Source: Paucibacter sp. TC2R-5
GTDB taxonomy: Bacteria > Pseudomonadota > Gammaproteobacteria > Burkholderiales > Burkholderiaceae_C
Direction: 5' to 3'
Assembly: GCF_025717605.1 (NCBI RefSeq)
Contig: NZ_JAJIRQ010000002.1
Span: forward strand, 639,884 to 703,883
Length of the DNA stretch: 64,000 nt
How positions within the stretch are numbered: position 1 is the first letter of the stretch; the number at the start of each line of letters is the position of its first letter. Below are positions 1-9,024 of this stretch, one piece after another. The translations under genes were made by a program, and so were the position numbers. A model generated the notes under the pieces. The model had not been told where the DNA came from. It was given only the letters and a program-made list of their open reading frames with translations, and did no database searches.

Positions 1-2
1 CG

Positions 3-2945
3 GCCGCCATGCCCGCCGGCGTCAACATCGACATCTGGAACCAGCCAGTGGCCTTGAGCGCGATGCCCGGCTACACGGCCGGCGACGGCGAAGTGGTGTT
101 CGACATACCGGTGCTGAACCCGCAGGGTGATGTGAACCGCAAGGCCTTGGAATTCATCATCCACGGCATGCCGCCCAACGAGAACGACAAGGACGGCCGC
201 GACAACAATATCCGCGTTGAATACGCCGCGCTGACCGTCAAAAACCAGATCGGCCATGTCTGGCTGCTTGAGCGTGACGCCATGGTTTACACCGCCCCGC
301 CCGATCTGCGCCAGGTCTCTAGTACCGATGCGCGTGCCGTCTGGCTGAACAAGAGTTTGGTGAAATGGCCACGCGTGGCGGCCGCCGGCGTCGTGCGGCT
401 CTACCACTCGGCAAGTGGCCAGATTGTGGTGGCTGCCGACAAGCCGGTCCAGGGCGCCGACGGCTTCATCACGCTGGATGCCTTCACCGGCAGCGTGCCC
501 GCTGCCGATGCGCTGCGTTTCAAATATGTAGCCAACGGCGCGGTCTTCAATGTCCGCACGGCCGACTTGGCTCGCCTGCCTGAGCTGCACCAAAAGCAGC
601 TCGTGCTGGTGCAAGAAGATGCCGAAGGCCGCGTGCAGAACGCCACCACCGCGCAGGTTGCAGGCGCCTTGGATGAGCTGTACGCGGCGGCCAGCCAGGT
701 GCCCGACCTGGGTGCTGTGATCACCAACGGCAGCACCAGCTTCAAGCTTTGGGCGCCGACCGCGCAGGCGGTCTCCTTGGTGCTCACCTCGCCCGTCAAC
801 GGCTCGGCGCTGCTGAGCCGCACCAGCACCGAGCCAATGAGCCGCGACGCCGCCACCGGCGTGTGGCGCCTGGCCAAGCCTGGCCGCTTGCAAGGCGCCA
901 GCTACCGCTACCAGGTGCAGGTGTTTGTGCGCGGTGTTGGCTTGGTGCGCAACCTCGTCACCGACCCCTACTCGCTCGGCCTCACGCTCGGCAGCCAGCA
1001 AAGCGTCGTGATGGACTTGGACGCCGCCACCACCAAGCCAGTCGGCTGGGATGCCGGCGCGCCGCCTGCGACCGTGGCCGCACCCTCGGACCTCAGCATC
1101 TACGAGTTGCATGTGCGTGACTTCTCGATCAACGACAGCAGCGTGCCTGCGGCCAAGCGGGGCAAATACCTCGCCTTCACCGAAGCCAATTCCAATGGCA
1201 TGCGCCACCTCAGTGCCTTGGCCGCTGCGGGCCTGACCGATGTGCATCTGCTGCCGGTGTTCGACATTGCCAGCGTCAATGAAAAGAGCTGCCTAACGCC
1301 GATGCCAGCCGGAGCGCCGGACAGCGATGCGCAGCAGGCGACGGTGGCGGCCACGGCCGGCAGCGACTGCTTCAACTGGGGCTATGACCCCTTGCAGTTC
1401 AGCACGCCCGAGGGCAGCTACGCCAGCTCGGCCAGCGACCCGGTCGCCCGCGTCGTCGAGTTCCGCCGCATGGTGCAAGCGCTCAACTCCGCCGGCCTGC
1501 GCGTGGGCATGGACATGGTCTACAACCACACCAGCTCGTCCGGCCAGAACGCGAACTCGGTGCTCGACAAGGTCGTGCCCGGCTATTACTACCGACTCAA
1601 TGCCAGCGGCGGCATCGAACGCTCGACCTGCTGCGAAAACACCGCCTCCGAGAATCTGATGATGGCCAAGCTGATGACCGACTCGGCCGTCACCTGGACG
1701 CGTGACTACCGCATCAGCTCGCTTCGCTTCGACATCATGGGCCACCATCCGCGCGCTGTCATCGAGGCGCTGAAGGCGCGCGTCAAGGTCGCCACGGGTC
1801 GCGAGGTGCAGATCCTCGGCGAAGGCTGGAACTTTGGCGAAGTGGCCAATGGTGCGCGCTTTGTGCAGGCCGAGATGCTGTCGCTCAACGGCTCCGGCAT
1901 CGGCAGCTTCAACCCGCTGATCCGCGACGCGGTGCGCGGCGGCGGTTGCTGCGATTCGGGCGCGGGCCTGGTCGCCAACCAGGGCTATGTGAACGGCTTC
2001 TTCTATGACGCCAACCCCGCTGCCTCCGGCCAGAGCCGTGGCGAGCTGATGTGGCAGGCCGACCGCATCAAGGCTTCGCTGGCGGGCTCTATCCGCAGCT
2101 TTCAGATGCAAACGAGCTGGGACGCCATGCTGCGTCTGGAGCAGATCAATGTTGGCGGCATCCCCGCCGGTTGGGTGCTGGAACCCGGCGAAGTGGTCAA
2201 TTATGTGGAGAACCACGACAACCTGACGCTGTTCGATAACAATGCCTTCAAGCTGCCCAGCAACACCAGCCATGAAGACCGTGCCCGCGTGCAAATCCTG
2301 GCGGCGGCGATCAACAGCTTCAGCCAGGGCGTGGCCTATTTCCATGCCGGCGTGGACATCTTGCGCAGCAAGTCGCTGGACAAGAACAGCTACGACAGCG
2401 GCGACTGGTTCAACCGCCTGGACTGGAGCTATGCCGACAATAACTTCGGCGTCGGCCTGCCGCCTGCGCGTGACAACGCCGACAACTGGAACCTGGCGCG
2501 CCCGCTGCTGAGCAATGCGCTGATCAAGCCGAGCGGGGCCGATATCGCCTGGACGCGGGATGCCTTCCGCGATCTGCTGCGCATCCGCAAGAGCACGACG
2601 CTGCTGCGTCTGCGCACGGCCGAGGACATCAAGGCTCGCTTGAGCTTCTTGAACACCGGCTCGGCTCAGGAGGCGACGGTCTTGGTCGGCCGCCTGAACG
2701 GCGTGGGCTATGCCGGCGCGAACTTCGAGGAGCTGGTCTATCTGATCAACGTCGACAAGACCGACAAGCAGTTGACGCTGCCAGCGTTGGCCGGCCGCGC
2801 GCTGGAGTTGCACCCGGTGCACAGCTCGGCTAACGCGGCCGATCAGCGTGCCCGCCAAGCCAGCTTTGACCGCGCAACCGGTGCCTTCAGCCTGCCGGCC
2901 CGCACCGCCGTGGTCTTCGTCGTTCGCTCCGCAGCATTGAAATAG
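3..2945 (+). CDS. pulA: Pullulanase-type alpha-1,6-glucosidase (GH13), 5' end outside window
   Basis: Debranching enzyme that hydrolyses alpha-1,6 bonds of pullulan, starch or glycogen, probably extracellular. The reading frame is open to the window edge; the ATG at position 9 falls inside a pullulanase-associated domain (FIIHGMPPNENDKDG), so the signal peptide and true start lie upstream. Numbering from that ATG, the order is pullulanase-associated domain, CBM48-like N domain (SFKLWAPTA), GH13 barrel and a pullulanase C-terminal domain. The barrel has FNWGYDP, GMDMVYNHT, nucleophile D575 (LRFDIMGH), acid/base E605 (GEGWNFG) and transition-state D737 (VENHDN). At least 978 residues, as expected for the secreted type. 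The next gene starts 11 bp after the stop, so the two may be cotranscribed. The family is certain; substrate preference is inferred. Confidence 0.93.
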   Translation, partial: AAMPAGVNIDIWNQPVALSAMPGYTAGDGEVVFDIPVLNPQGDVNRKALEFIIHGMPPNENDKDGRDNNIRVEYAALTVKNQIGHVWLLERDAMVYTAPPDLRQVSSTDARAVWLNKSLVKWPRVAAAGVVRLYHSASGQIVVAADKPVQGADGFITLDAFTGSVPAADALRFKYVANGAVFNVRTADLARLPELHQKQLVLVQEDAEGRVQNATTAQVAGALDELYAAASQVPDLGAVITNGSTSFKLWAPTAQAVSLVLTSPVNGSALLSRTSTEPMSRDAATGVWRLAKPGRLQGASYRYQVQVFVRGVGLVRNLVTDPYSLGLTLGSQQSVVMDLDAATTKPVGWDAGAPPATVAAPSDLSIYELHVRDFSINDSSVPAAKRGKYLAFTEANSNGMRHLSALAAAGLTDVHLLPVFDIASVNEKSCLTPMPAGAPDSDAQQATVAATAGSDCFNWGYDPLQFSTPEGSYASSASDPVARVVEFRRMVQALNSAGLRVGMDMVYNHTSSSGQNANSVLDKVVPGYYYRLNASGGIERSTCCENTASENLMMAKLMTDSAVTWTRDYRISSLRFDIMGHHPRAVIEALKARVKVATGREVQILGEGWNFGEVANGARFVQAEMLSLNGSGIGSFNPLIRDAVRGGGCCDSGAGLVANQGYVNGFFYDANPAASGQSRGELMWQADRIKASLAGSIRSFQMQTSWDAMLRLEQINVGGIPAGWVLEPGEVVNYVENHDNLTLFDNNAFKLPSNTSHEDRARVQILAAAINSFSQGVAYFHAGVDILRSKSLDKNSYDSGDWFNRLDWSYADNNFGVGLPPARDNADNWNLARPLLSNALIKPSGADIAWTRDAFRDLLRIRKSTTLLRLRTAEDIKARLSFLNTGSAQEATVLVGRLNGVGYAGANFEELVYLINVDKTDKQLTLPALAGRALELHPVHSSANAADQRARQASFDRATGAFSLPARTAVVFVVRSAALK

Positions 2946-2956
2946 AAACACACACC

Positions 2957-3529
2957 ATGAACAAATTCCACCATTACAAGTTCCGCAACTTGGCCGCGAC
3001 GGCCACCCTCGCCGCCGCGCTGCTCGCCAGCGCCGGCACGCAAGCCGCAAGCTTCAATATTGACGTCAGCGGCGCGCAGAGCATCAATTTGCAAGGCGAG
3101 GCCGGCAACACGGTCTGGCTCGTCGACATTGGCGCCAACGCCTTGCTGAGTTCGCTCGATTGGACGCTGCAGCTGAGTGCTTTCGCGCCCAGCAGCCTGG
3201 GCGATATGCAGGTCAGTTTCGGCAGCTCCAGCGGCTTGGATGCGATCACGCTGAGCCCGGCCCTGGGCGACAAATCAAGCGGTAAGGGCAGCTATGCCGG
3301 CGCACTCGACATGAGCCCCTATGGGATTGCTGCCGGTGCCGATGGCCTGCTGCGGATCGAGTTCAGTGAAGCTTACAAGGACGCGGCTGACGGCGTCGCC
3401 GAAGGCCAGTGGCTCGGCGGCAGCCTGGGTCTGGGTGTGACGGCTGCCGTGCCTGAGCCGGCCAACGCCGCGCTGGCGGCACTTGGCCTGGGCTTGCTTT
3501 TTGCTTGGCGGCGGCTGCGCGCCAGGTGA
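2957..3529 (+). CDS. PEP-CTERM sorting domain protein
   Basis: Secreted protein of 190 residues with an N-terminal signal peptide (about 1-30, cleavage near TQAAS) and a C-terminal PEP-CTERM sorting signal: VPEP, then a hydrophobic stretch ending in WRRLRAR. Such tails are processed by exosortase during export to the surface or extracellular matrix. The body (about residues 31-160) is a beta-rich, cohesin-like domain without catalytic motifs I recognise. It begins 11 bp after the pullulanase stop, which suggests cotranscription and perhaps a role in holding or presenting glucan-degrading enzymes; that role is inference. The start has only a weak ribosome binding site. No exosortase gene is in the window. 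Confidence 0.85.
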   Translation: MNKFHHYKFRNLAATATLAAALLASAGTQAASFNIDVSGAQSINLQGEAGNTVWLVDIGANALLSSLDWTLQLSAFAPSSLGDMQVSFGSSSGLDAITLSPALGDKSSGKGSYAGALDMSPYGIAAGADGLLRIEFSEAYKDAADGVAEGQWLGGSLGLGVTAAVPEPANAALAALGLGLLFAWRRLRAR

Positions 3530-3687
3530 TGCGGCGCTGATCCGCTGCGTCAGGTCTGCGTGCGGCAAACTCCTTCAGATAGGCCGCTGTGGCAATGTGC
3601 GCCATCGCACAGAGCAGGGTCTGGGGTCGGGCTAAATTGCTTTCAAGGCAATTGCCGATCCCGATCAAACCCAAAGGAGCCCCTGCC

Positions 3688-3972
3688 ATGAACACACGCG
3701 ACACCTATGTCCAGAAGATGAAGAACCAGCTCGACGCACTGAACGCGAAGATGGATGCGGTCGATGCGAAGGCCAAAGACGCCAAGGATGAAGCGCGCGC
3801 CAAGTACAGGGAAGAAGTGGCCAGTCTGCGCGCTCAATCCAAGGCGGCTGCCGCCAAGCTGGAGGACCTGAAGGCCGCGGGCGAAGACCGCTGGGATGCC
3901 TTGGTGGCCGACATGGACAAGATGCGCGACGCGTTTGTCCATTCCTTCAACTATTTCAAGTCGCAGGTCTGA
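3688..3972 (+). CDS. Small coiled-coil protein
   Basis: A 94-residue, highly charged, all-helical protein rich in Lys, Ala, Asp and Glu with heptad-like spacing through residues 8-70 (KNQLDALNAKMDAVDAKAKD), ending in an aromatic segment (FVHSFNYFKSQV). The ATG at 3688 is chosen because AAAGGAG lies at an ideal distance upstream (about 3673-3679); an upstream in-frame start at 3589 lacks such a site. It has no signal peptide or membrane segment, so it is probably cytoplasmic. Proteins of this shape are common in beta-proteobacteria and are annotated only as coiled-coil or hypothetical. Function unknown. Confidence 0.75.
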   Translation: MNTRDTYVQKMKNQLDALNAKMDAVDAKAKDAKDEARAKYREEVASLRAQSKAAAAKLEDLKAAGEDRWDALVADMDKMRDAFVHSFNYFKSQV

Positions 3973-4035
3973 CTGAGTCATTGCCCTGCCCTGATTTTGG
4001 GTGAGTGTGGGCCAGCCCGGCGAGCCGGGATCGGT

Positions 4036-4059
4036 GCGCCCCTAGCCTGATAGGGGCGC
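4036..4059. terminator. Hairpin between convergent genes, possible bidirectional terminator
   Basis: A perfect 9-bp stem (GCGCCCCTA / TAGGGGCGC) with a 6-nt loop sits between the convergent coiled-coil gene and the exonuclease III gene. It lacks a U-tract on either side, so intrinsic termination is uncertain. Confidence 0.45.
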
Positions 4060-4081
4060 GCTCTTCAGAATCCGACTTGCT

Positions 4082-4888
4082 TCACAAACTGAAGTCGTAG
4101 TCCACCGTCAGCGGCGCATGGTCGCTGAATTTCTGATCCTTGTAGATGCTTGCACTCCGGGCCAGAGCCGCGAGCTTTGGGGTCGCGAAGTGATAGTCCA
4201 GCCGCCAGCCTACGTTCTTGGCATAGGCTTGGCCGCGGTTGCTCCACCACGTGTAGCACTCGTCGGTGGTGTCGGGGTGCAGCTGACGATACACATCGAC
4301 CAAGCTGCCCGGGCTTTGCTTATCGCCACTGCCGAAGAGCTGATCGAGCCAGGCGCGCTCCTCGGGCAGGAAGCCGGAGTTCTTCAGGTTGCCCTTCCAG
4401 TTCTTCAGGTCGGCTGGCCTGTGGGCGATGTTGACATCGGCCACCAGAATGAACTCGCGCTCCGCCTGCAGCGCTGCCAAATGCGGCGCCATCGCGGCCA
4501 GGAAGCGGTATTTGGCTTCTTGCCGCTCGGGCCCGCTGCTGCCGCTGGGGAAGTAGCAGCTGATCAGGCTGAGCTTGCGACCGGGCTTGTCGAAGCGTTT
4601 CTCGATATAGCGACCCTCGAAGTCGAATTCCTCAACACCGATGCCGGTGATGACATCGCTGGGCAGCTCGCGGGTGTAGAGGCCCACGCCCGAGTAGCCT
4701 TTTTTCTGCGCGTAGTGGAAGTGACCTTTGAGCTCGCCGGAGCTGCAAAAAGTGCCGGTCACATGTTCGTCTTGCGCCTTCACTTCTTGCACGCCCAGCG
4801 CGTCGGCTTTTTGCTCGGGCAACCAATCAAAAAAACCCTTGGTGGCGGCGGAACGGATGCCGTTCAGATTGGCTGTGATGAAGCGCAT
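4082..4888 (-). CDS. xthA: Exodeoxyribonuclease III
   Basis: A 268-residue EEP-superfamily nuclease that cleaves DNA at abasic sites and degrades 3' ends during base-excision repair in the cytoplasm. Family motifs are in order: ITANLNGIRSA at the N-terminus, metal-binding glutamate in LGVQEVKAQ, ADVNIAHR (equivalent of the GDMNI motif), WRLDYH and the terminal SDHAPL. The ATG at 4888 is chosen because it begins directly at MRFITANLNG, as family members do; a GTG 93 bp upstream would add an atypical basic extension. It is convergent with the coiled-coil gene and divergent from the TonB-dependent receptor. Confidence 0.93.
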   Translation of the reverse strand: MRFITANLNGIRSAATKGFFDWLPEQKADALGVQEVKAQDEHVTGTFCSSGELKGHFHYAQKKGYSGVGLYTRELPSDVITGIGVEEFDFEGRYIEKRFDKPGRKLSLISCYFPSGSSGPERQEAKYRFLAAMAPHLAALQAEREFILVADVNIAHRPADLKNWKGNLKNSGFLPEERAWLDQLFGSGDKQSPGSLVDVYRQLHPDTTDECYTWWSNRGQAYAKNVGWRLDYHFATPKLAALARSASIYKDQKFSDHAPLTVDYDFSL

Positions 4889-5052
4889 GGTGAAAAAAGG
4901 CAGGGTTGGGTGGCAATGGGCGCAGTATCGCAGGCGGCTGCGCCGCGCCTGGTCTCGATTGGTCTGCTGTGTTTTGACCACAAAGTCCTAGGGCAAACCC
5001 TTTTGAGGTGACTTTCATCGGAATGACTTGATAGATTCACGACTGCTCAGAA

Positions 5053-5066
5053 GGCAAACGTTTGCC
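5053..5066. promoter_or_regulatory. LacI-family-type operator palindrome
   Basis: A perfect 14-bp palindrome, GGCAAACGTTTGCC, 130 bp upstream of the TonB-dependent receptor start. The central CpG with AAACGTTT arms is typical of LacI/GalR-family operators. It differs from the TGAAAGCGCTTTCA site elsewhere in the window, so a different regulator is implied, probably encoded outside the window. Confidence 0.55.
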
Positions 5067-5195
5067 GAAGCTCGATTCAGTGTCGAGACCAGGCCTACGC
5101 CCCGCTCGGATCATTGTTGGAGCGTCCCGTCCAAGATTTGGCCGCAAAGGCCCGAGATAGCCCGCTCTTTGAATCAACTCACCCGCAGGATTCCC

Positions 5196-7499
5196 ATGAA
5201 AACCTTTGCTCTTAAACCCAGCCTGATGGCCCTTGCCTTGGCCGCCGCTTTCCCCATGCATGGCGCTCTGGCGCAGAGCGCAGACGCGCCCGCGACCGAA
5301 GCCAAGAAGGACACAACGACGCTCAACACCGTCATCGTCACCGGCAGCCGCCGGGTCGAGAACATCCGCGACGTGCCGATGTCGATCTCGGCCATCAAGG
5401 GCGAAGAGCTCGATGCCTACAACGCCAGCGGCCAAGACATCCGCGCGCTGTCGGGCCGGGTGCCCAGCCTGAACATCGAATCGGATTTCGGCCGCACCTT
5501 CCCGCGTTTTTATATCCGCGGCCTGGGCAATACCGACTTTGACTTGAATGCCTCGCAGCCTGTCGGCCTGGTCTATGACGATGTGGTGCAGGAAAGCCCG
5601 ATGTTGAAAGGCTTCCCGGTTTTTGACGTGGAGCAGGTTGAGGTCTTGCGCGGCCCGCAGGGCACGCTCTTCGGCCGCAACTCACCGGCCGGCGTGATGA
5701 AGTTTGATTCGGTCAAGCCAGGCAAACGGTTTGAGGGTTATGTCAACACCGGTTTCGGCAACAACAATGCCTTCAATTTGGAAGCTGCGGTCAACACGCC
5801 CTTGGGTGAGGATTGGGCCGTGCGCGCCGCCGTGCTGATGCAGCGCGCCAGCGACCGTGTGCACAACCCGCTGCCCGGCGCCACTTCGGACCTGGAAGGC
5901 TATAACGACAAGGCCGCGCGTGTGCAGGCGGCCTACAAGAACGGTGGCTTTTACGCGCTGTTCAATCTGCGCGGCCGCGATTACGAAGGCAGCGCCACGA
6001 CATTCCGCGCCAACATCATCAAGCGCGGCACGAATGACATCGTCGACGGCTTTGACGCCTCGAATTACCCGACCGACGGCTATAACGAGCAAACGCTGCG
6101 GTCCAAGGGCGTCAGCGCCCGTTTGCGCTGGGACTTGAGCGGCATGACGCTGCACTCGATCACGGCCTATGACACCGCCAAGTTTTACAGCCGCGGCGAC
6201 GTGGACGGTGGTTTTGGCAGCCGCTTTGCCGGTATCCCCGACGGCCCGCGTTTCCCCGGCCAGCCCTCTGTCATTCCTTTTGACGCCCAGACGGCCGACG
6301 GCTTGCCCGAGCTGAAGCAAGCCACGCAAGAGTTCCGCCTGCAGTCCAATACCAGCGACGCGCTGCAGTGGATCGGCGGCCTGTATTTCTTCAAAGAGAA
6401 GATGACGGTTGACAGCTTCAACTTCGACTCCTTCTCGGCCGGCGACCCGCAAAACGGCTATGCCTACCAGCACCAGGATTCGACCTCCTGGGCCGCTTTC
6501 GGCAGCCTGAACTACGCCGTCAGCAATGATCTGAAAATTCGCGGTGGCCTGCGTTATACCGACGATAAAAAGGACTTTGACGCCGCCCGCACCCAGACCC
6601 CGTTCGGTGGCAAGAATGCCGGCCCGTTCACGGCCAATCCGCGCGCGACCGACTGGAGCTGGGACTTGAGTGCCAACTACACCGTGAACCAGGACACCTC
6701 GCTGTTCACCCGCGTGGCCACCGGCTACCGTGCCCCAAGTATCCAGGGCCGGGTATTGTTCGGAGATTCGATCTCGGTCGCTAACTCCGAAAAGGCGCTG
6801 TCCTTCGAAGCAGGCTTCAAGACCGATCTGCTGAATAAGACGGCGCGTATCAGCGGCACCGTGTTCAGCTACAAGGTCGATGATCTCCAACTGACGGCCG
6901 GCAGCGGCAGCGTCAATCAAAACCGCCTCGTGAACGCCAAGAAGGCGACCGGCCAGGGCTTTGAGCTGGATGCCCAAGCCATCATTGCGCGCGACTGGCG
7001 CACCTCGCTGGGCCTGAGCTACACCGACACCGAGATCAAGGACGACAAGCTCTTCGTCGCACCTTGCGGCAATGCGACCTTCCAATTCTTGGAGGCCAAT
7101 ACCGGCTGTACAGTGCAGAACAAGGTCAGTCCCGATGTCAAGGGCGTCGTGCTGATCGGCGGAAACCCGCTGCCGCGCGCGCCGAAGTGGATTGCCAACT
7201 GGACGCTGCGTTACAGCACCGAGCTGGCCGGCGGCGACGTCTATGTGTTGACCGACTGGGCCTATAAGGACGAGTACAACATGTTCCTGTACAAGGCGGC
7301 CGAGTACCGTGCCAAGTCGCTGTTAGAGGGTGGCCTGCGCGTCGGCTACGGCTGGAACAACTCCAAGTACGAAGTCTCGGCCTATGTGCGCAATATGACC
7401 AACGAGCAGCAAGTCGTGGCCGCGATCGACTTCAACAACCTGACCGGCATCATCAACGAGCCACGCAGCTATGGGCTGCAGTTCAAGGCAAGTTTCTAG
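5196..7499 (+). CDS. TonB-dependent outer membrane receptor
   Basis: A 767-residue outer-membrane transporter energised by TonB. The ATG at 5196 follows GCAGGA and opens a signal peptide (MKTFALKPSLMALALAAAF, cleavage near ALA-QS). It then has a short TonB-box-like stretch, a plug domain (about 45-165: VPMSISAIKG, VEQVEVLRGPQGTLFGRNS) and a 22-strand-type barrel ending in the C-terminal phenylalanine of KASF. An upstream in-frame start at 5028 is rejected because it would add a non-signal leader. The nearby pullulanase and the LacI-type operator suggest a maltodextrin or related glucan as substrate; that is inference, since exonuclease III lies between and the plug has no substrate-specific mark I can read. 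Confidence 0.88.
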   Translation: MKTFALKPSLMALALAAAFPMHGALAQSADAPATEAKKDTTTLNTVIVTGSRRVENIRDVPMSISAIKGEELDAYNASGQDIRALSGRVPSLNIESDFGRTFPRFYIRGLGNTDFDLNASQPVGLVYDDVVQESPMLKGFPVFDVEQVEVLRGPQGTLFGRNSPAGVMKFDSVKPGKRFEGYVNTGFGNNNAFNLEAAVNTPLGEDWAVRAAVLMQRASDRVHNPLPGATSDLEGYNDKAARVQAAYKNGGFYALFNLRGRDYEGSATTFRANIIKRGTNDIVDGFDASNYPTDGYNEQTLRSKGVSARLRWDLSGMTLHSITAYDTAKFYSRGDVDGGFGSRFAGIPDGPRFPGQPSVIPFDAQTADGLPELKQATQEFRLQSNTSDALQWIGGLYFFKEKMTVDSFNFDSFSAGDPQNGYAYQHQDSTSWAAFGSLNYAVSNDLKIRGGLRYTDDKKDFDAARTQTPFGGKNAGPFTANPRATDWSWDLSANYTVNQDTSLFTRVATGYRAPSIQGRVLFGDSISVANSEKALSFEAGFKTDLLNKTARISGTVFSYKVDDLQLTAGSGSVNQNRLVNAKKATGQGFELDAQAIIARDWRTSLGLSYTDTEIKDDKLFVAPCGNATFQFLEANTGCTVQNKVSPDVKGVVLIGGNPLPRAPKWIANWTLRYSTELAGGDVYVLTDWAYKDEYNMFLYKAAEYRAKSLLEGGLRVGYGWNNSKYEVSAYVRNMTNEQQVVAAIDFNNLTGIINEPRSYGLQFKASF

Positions 7500-7563
7500 A
7501 ACTTGCGGGCTGGACCTTGCGGTACCCCGCAAGCTCCCGCCCCAACTGATTAGGCGCTTGTGC

Positions 7564-7599
7564 AAAGCCCGATCCTTCAGCGAGGATCGGGCTTTTTTT
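7564..7599 (+). terminator. Rho-independent terminator after the TonB-dependent receptor
   Basis: A 12-bp perfect stem (AAAGCCCGATCC / GGATCGGGCTTT) with an 8-nt loop runs straight into a T-tract. It ends the receptor transcript and precedes pyrE. Confidence 0.88.
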
Positions 7600-7639
7600 G
7601 GCCCCTACAATGTTTCGAAAGAACCCGCCTGAGCAGCCC

Positions 7640-8317
7640 ATGACGACAGCTAAAACGCCCGAGCCACTTGCCCAAGAATTCGTTGCCTTCGCGGTTGAAG
7701 CCGGTGTGCTTCGCTTCGGCGAGTTCAAAACCAAGGCCGGCCGCCTGAGCCCGTATTTTTTCAACGCCGGCCTGTTTGACGATGGCGCCAAGCTGGGCCG
7801 GCTGGCGCAGTTTTATGCGCAGCGCCTGATCGCCTCCGGCTTGCAGTTCGACATGATTTTCGGCCCTGCCTACAAAGGCATCACGCTGGCTGCAGCCTTG
7901 TCAATCGAGCTGGCGCGACTCGGCCATAACAAGCCATTCGCCTACAACCGCAAGGAAGCCAAGGATCATGGCGAAGGCGGCACCCTGGTTGGTGCGCCCG
8001 TCCAGGGTCGTGTCTTGATCATTGATGACGTCATCTCCGCCGGCACCTCGGTGCGCGAATCTATCGCGATGATCACGGCTGCCGGCGCCACGCCTTGCGG
8101 CGTCACCATCGCGCTCGACCGGCAGGAAAAGGCCGTCGAGAACGGCGTCGACAGCCCCAAGTCGGCGGTGCAATATGTGACCGAACAATTGCACTTGCCG
8201 GTGATTGCCATCGCAGGCCTGAGTGATTTGTTGGAATTCTTGAAGACCACCAGCGACGTGCGGGTCACCGCCCATGCTGCTGCTGTGCAGGCTTACCGAG
8301 ATCGTTACGGGGTCTGA
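7640..8317 (+). CDS. pyrE: Orotate phosphoribosyltransferase
   Basis: Cytoplasmic enzyme of de novo pyrimidine synthesis that joins orotate to PRPP to give OMP. 225 residues from the ATG at 7640. The PRPP-binding signature VLIIDDVISAGTS lies near residues 130-142, and the flexible catalytic loop includes YNRKEAKDHGEGG. FGEFKTKAGRLSPYFFNAG near the N-terminus is the conserved start of the family. In-frame starts further upstream (7598, 7610) fall in or next to the preceding terminator and are not used. The stop overlaps the start of the next gene by one base, so the two are probably cotranslated. Confidence 0.94.
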   Translation: MTTAKTPEPLAQEFVAFAVEAGVLRFGEFKTKAGRLSPYFFNAGLFDDGAKLGRLAQFYAQRLIASGLQFDMIFGPAYKGITLAAALSIELARLGHNKPFAYNRKEAKDHGEGGTLVGAPVQGRVLIIDDVISAGTSVRESIAMITAAGATPCGVTIALDRQEKAVENGVDSPKSAVQYVTEQLHLPVIAIAGLSDLLEFLKTTSDVRVTAHAAAVQAYRDRYGV

Positions 8318-9018
8318 TGGGCAAACTCACCGCCTCCGTCCTGATGCTGATGCTGGCGCCCGGCTTGGCCTGGGCGCAGGCGGCCACGAGCACCTCCAAG
8401 CCCGGCATCTACACTTGCACGACGGCCGACGGCCGGCGCCTGACCTCGGATCGGCCGATCAGTGATTGCAGTGCGGTGGAGCAGCGGGTCTTGAATGCCG
8501 ATGGTTCGCTGCGTTCGGTGCTGCCGGCAGCGATGTCGCCGGAGCAGCGCGCCGCGCATGAGGCGCGTGAGCGCAAGTTGGCGGCCGAGCGCTTGGCGCA
8601 ACTGGACGCTGTACGGCGTGATCGCAACTTGATGATGCGCTACCCGGATGAAGCCGCGCATCAGCGCGCCCGGGCCAGCTCGCTGGATGACGCCAACAAG
8701 GCGCGGCTGATCTCGGAACGCCGTGTCAAGGATCTGGCATTGGAGCGCAAACCCTTGATGGACGAAGCCGAGTTTTACAAGGGCAAGCCCTTGCCGGCCA
8801 AGCTCAAGCAGCAGATGGACGCGAATGACGCCGCCGTCGACGCCCAAAAGCAGCTGATCGAGAATCAGAAAGCCGAGTTGGTGCGCATCGGGAGCCGCTA
8901 CGACCTCGAATTGCAGCGTTTGAAGCGGCTGTGGGCCGGTGCTGCACCGGGCAGCCTGGGCAACTCGGGCAACTCGGGCAATGGGCCGGCGGACGCCGCA
9001 GCATCCGCCCCCCGTTGA
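8317..9018 (+). CDS. Secreted DUF4124-like protein
   Basis: A 233-residue protein with a signal peptide (about 1-22, MLAPGLAWAQA) followed by a short beta motif, IYTCTTADGRRLTSDRPISDC, typical of DUF4124-type domains (periplasmic, about 40 residues, with a cysteine pair). The remainder (70-205) is a charged helical, probably coiled-coil region, and the C-terminus is a Gly/Asn/Ser linker. It starts on the last base of pyrE (TGATG), so it is translationally coupled. Proteins of this type are common downstream of pyrE in Burkholderiales, in my recollection. Its function is unknown; the coupling does not imply a role in pyrimidine synthesis. Confidence 0.8.
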   Translation: MGKLTASVLMLMLAPGLAWAQAATSTSKPGIYTCTTADGRRLTSDRPISDCSAVEQRVLNADGSLRSVLPAAMSPEQRAAHEARERKLAAERLAQLDAVRRDRNLMMRYPDEAAHQRARASSLDDANKARLISERRVKDLALERKPLMDEAEFYKGKPLPAKLKQQMDANDAAVDAQKQLIENQKAELVRIGSRYDLELQRLKRLWAGAAPGSLGNSGNSGNGPADAAASAPR

Positions 9019-9024
9019 ACTCAA

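Noticed and set aside
1293-3050. 585-codon open frame antisense to the pullulanase gene
   Set aside because: Shadow frame of a high-GC gene: low-complexity Arg/Ala/His composition, no domain pattern, and the plus-strand frame has complete GH13 motifs.
5682-7085. 467-codon open frame antisense to the TonB-dependent receptor
   Set aside because: Shadow of a genuine gene; no signal peptide, no motif and no ribosome binding site.
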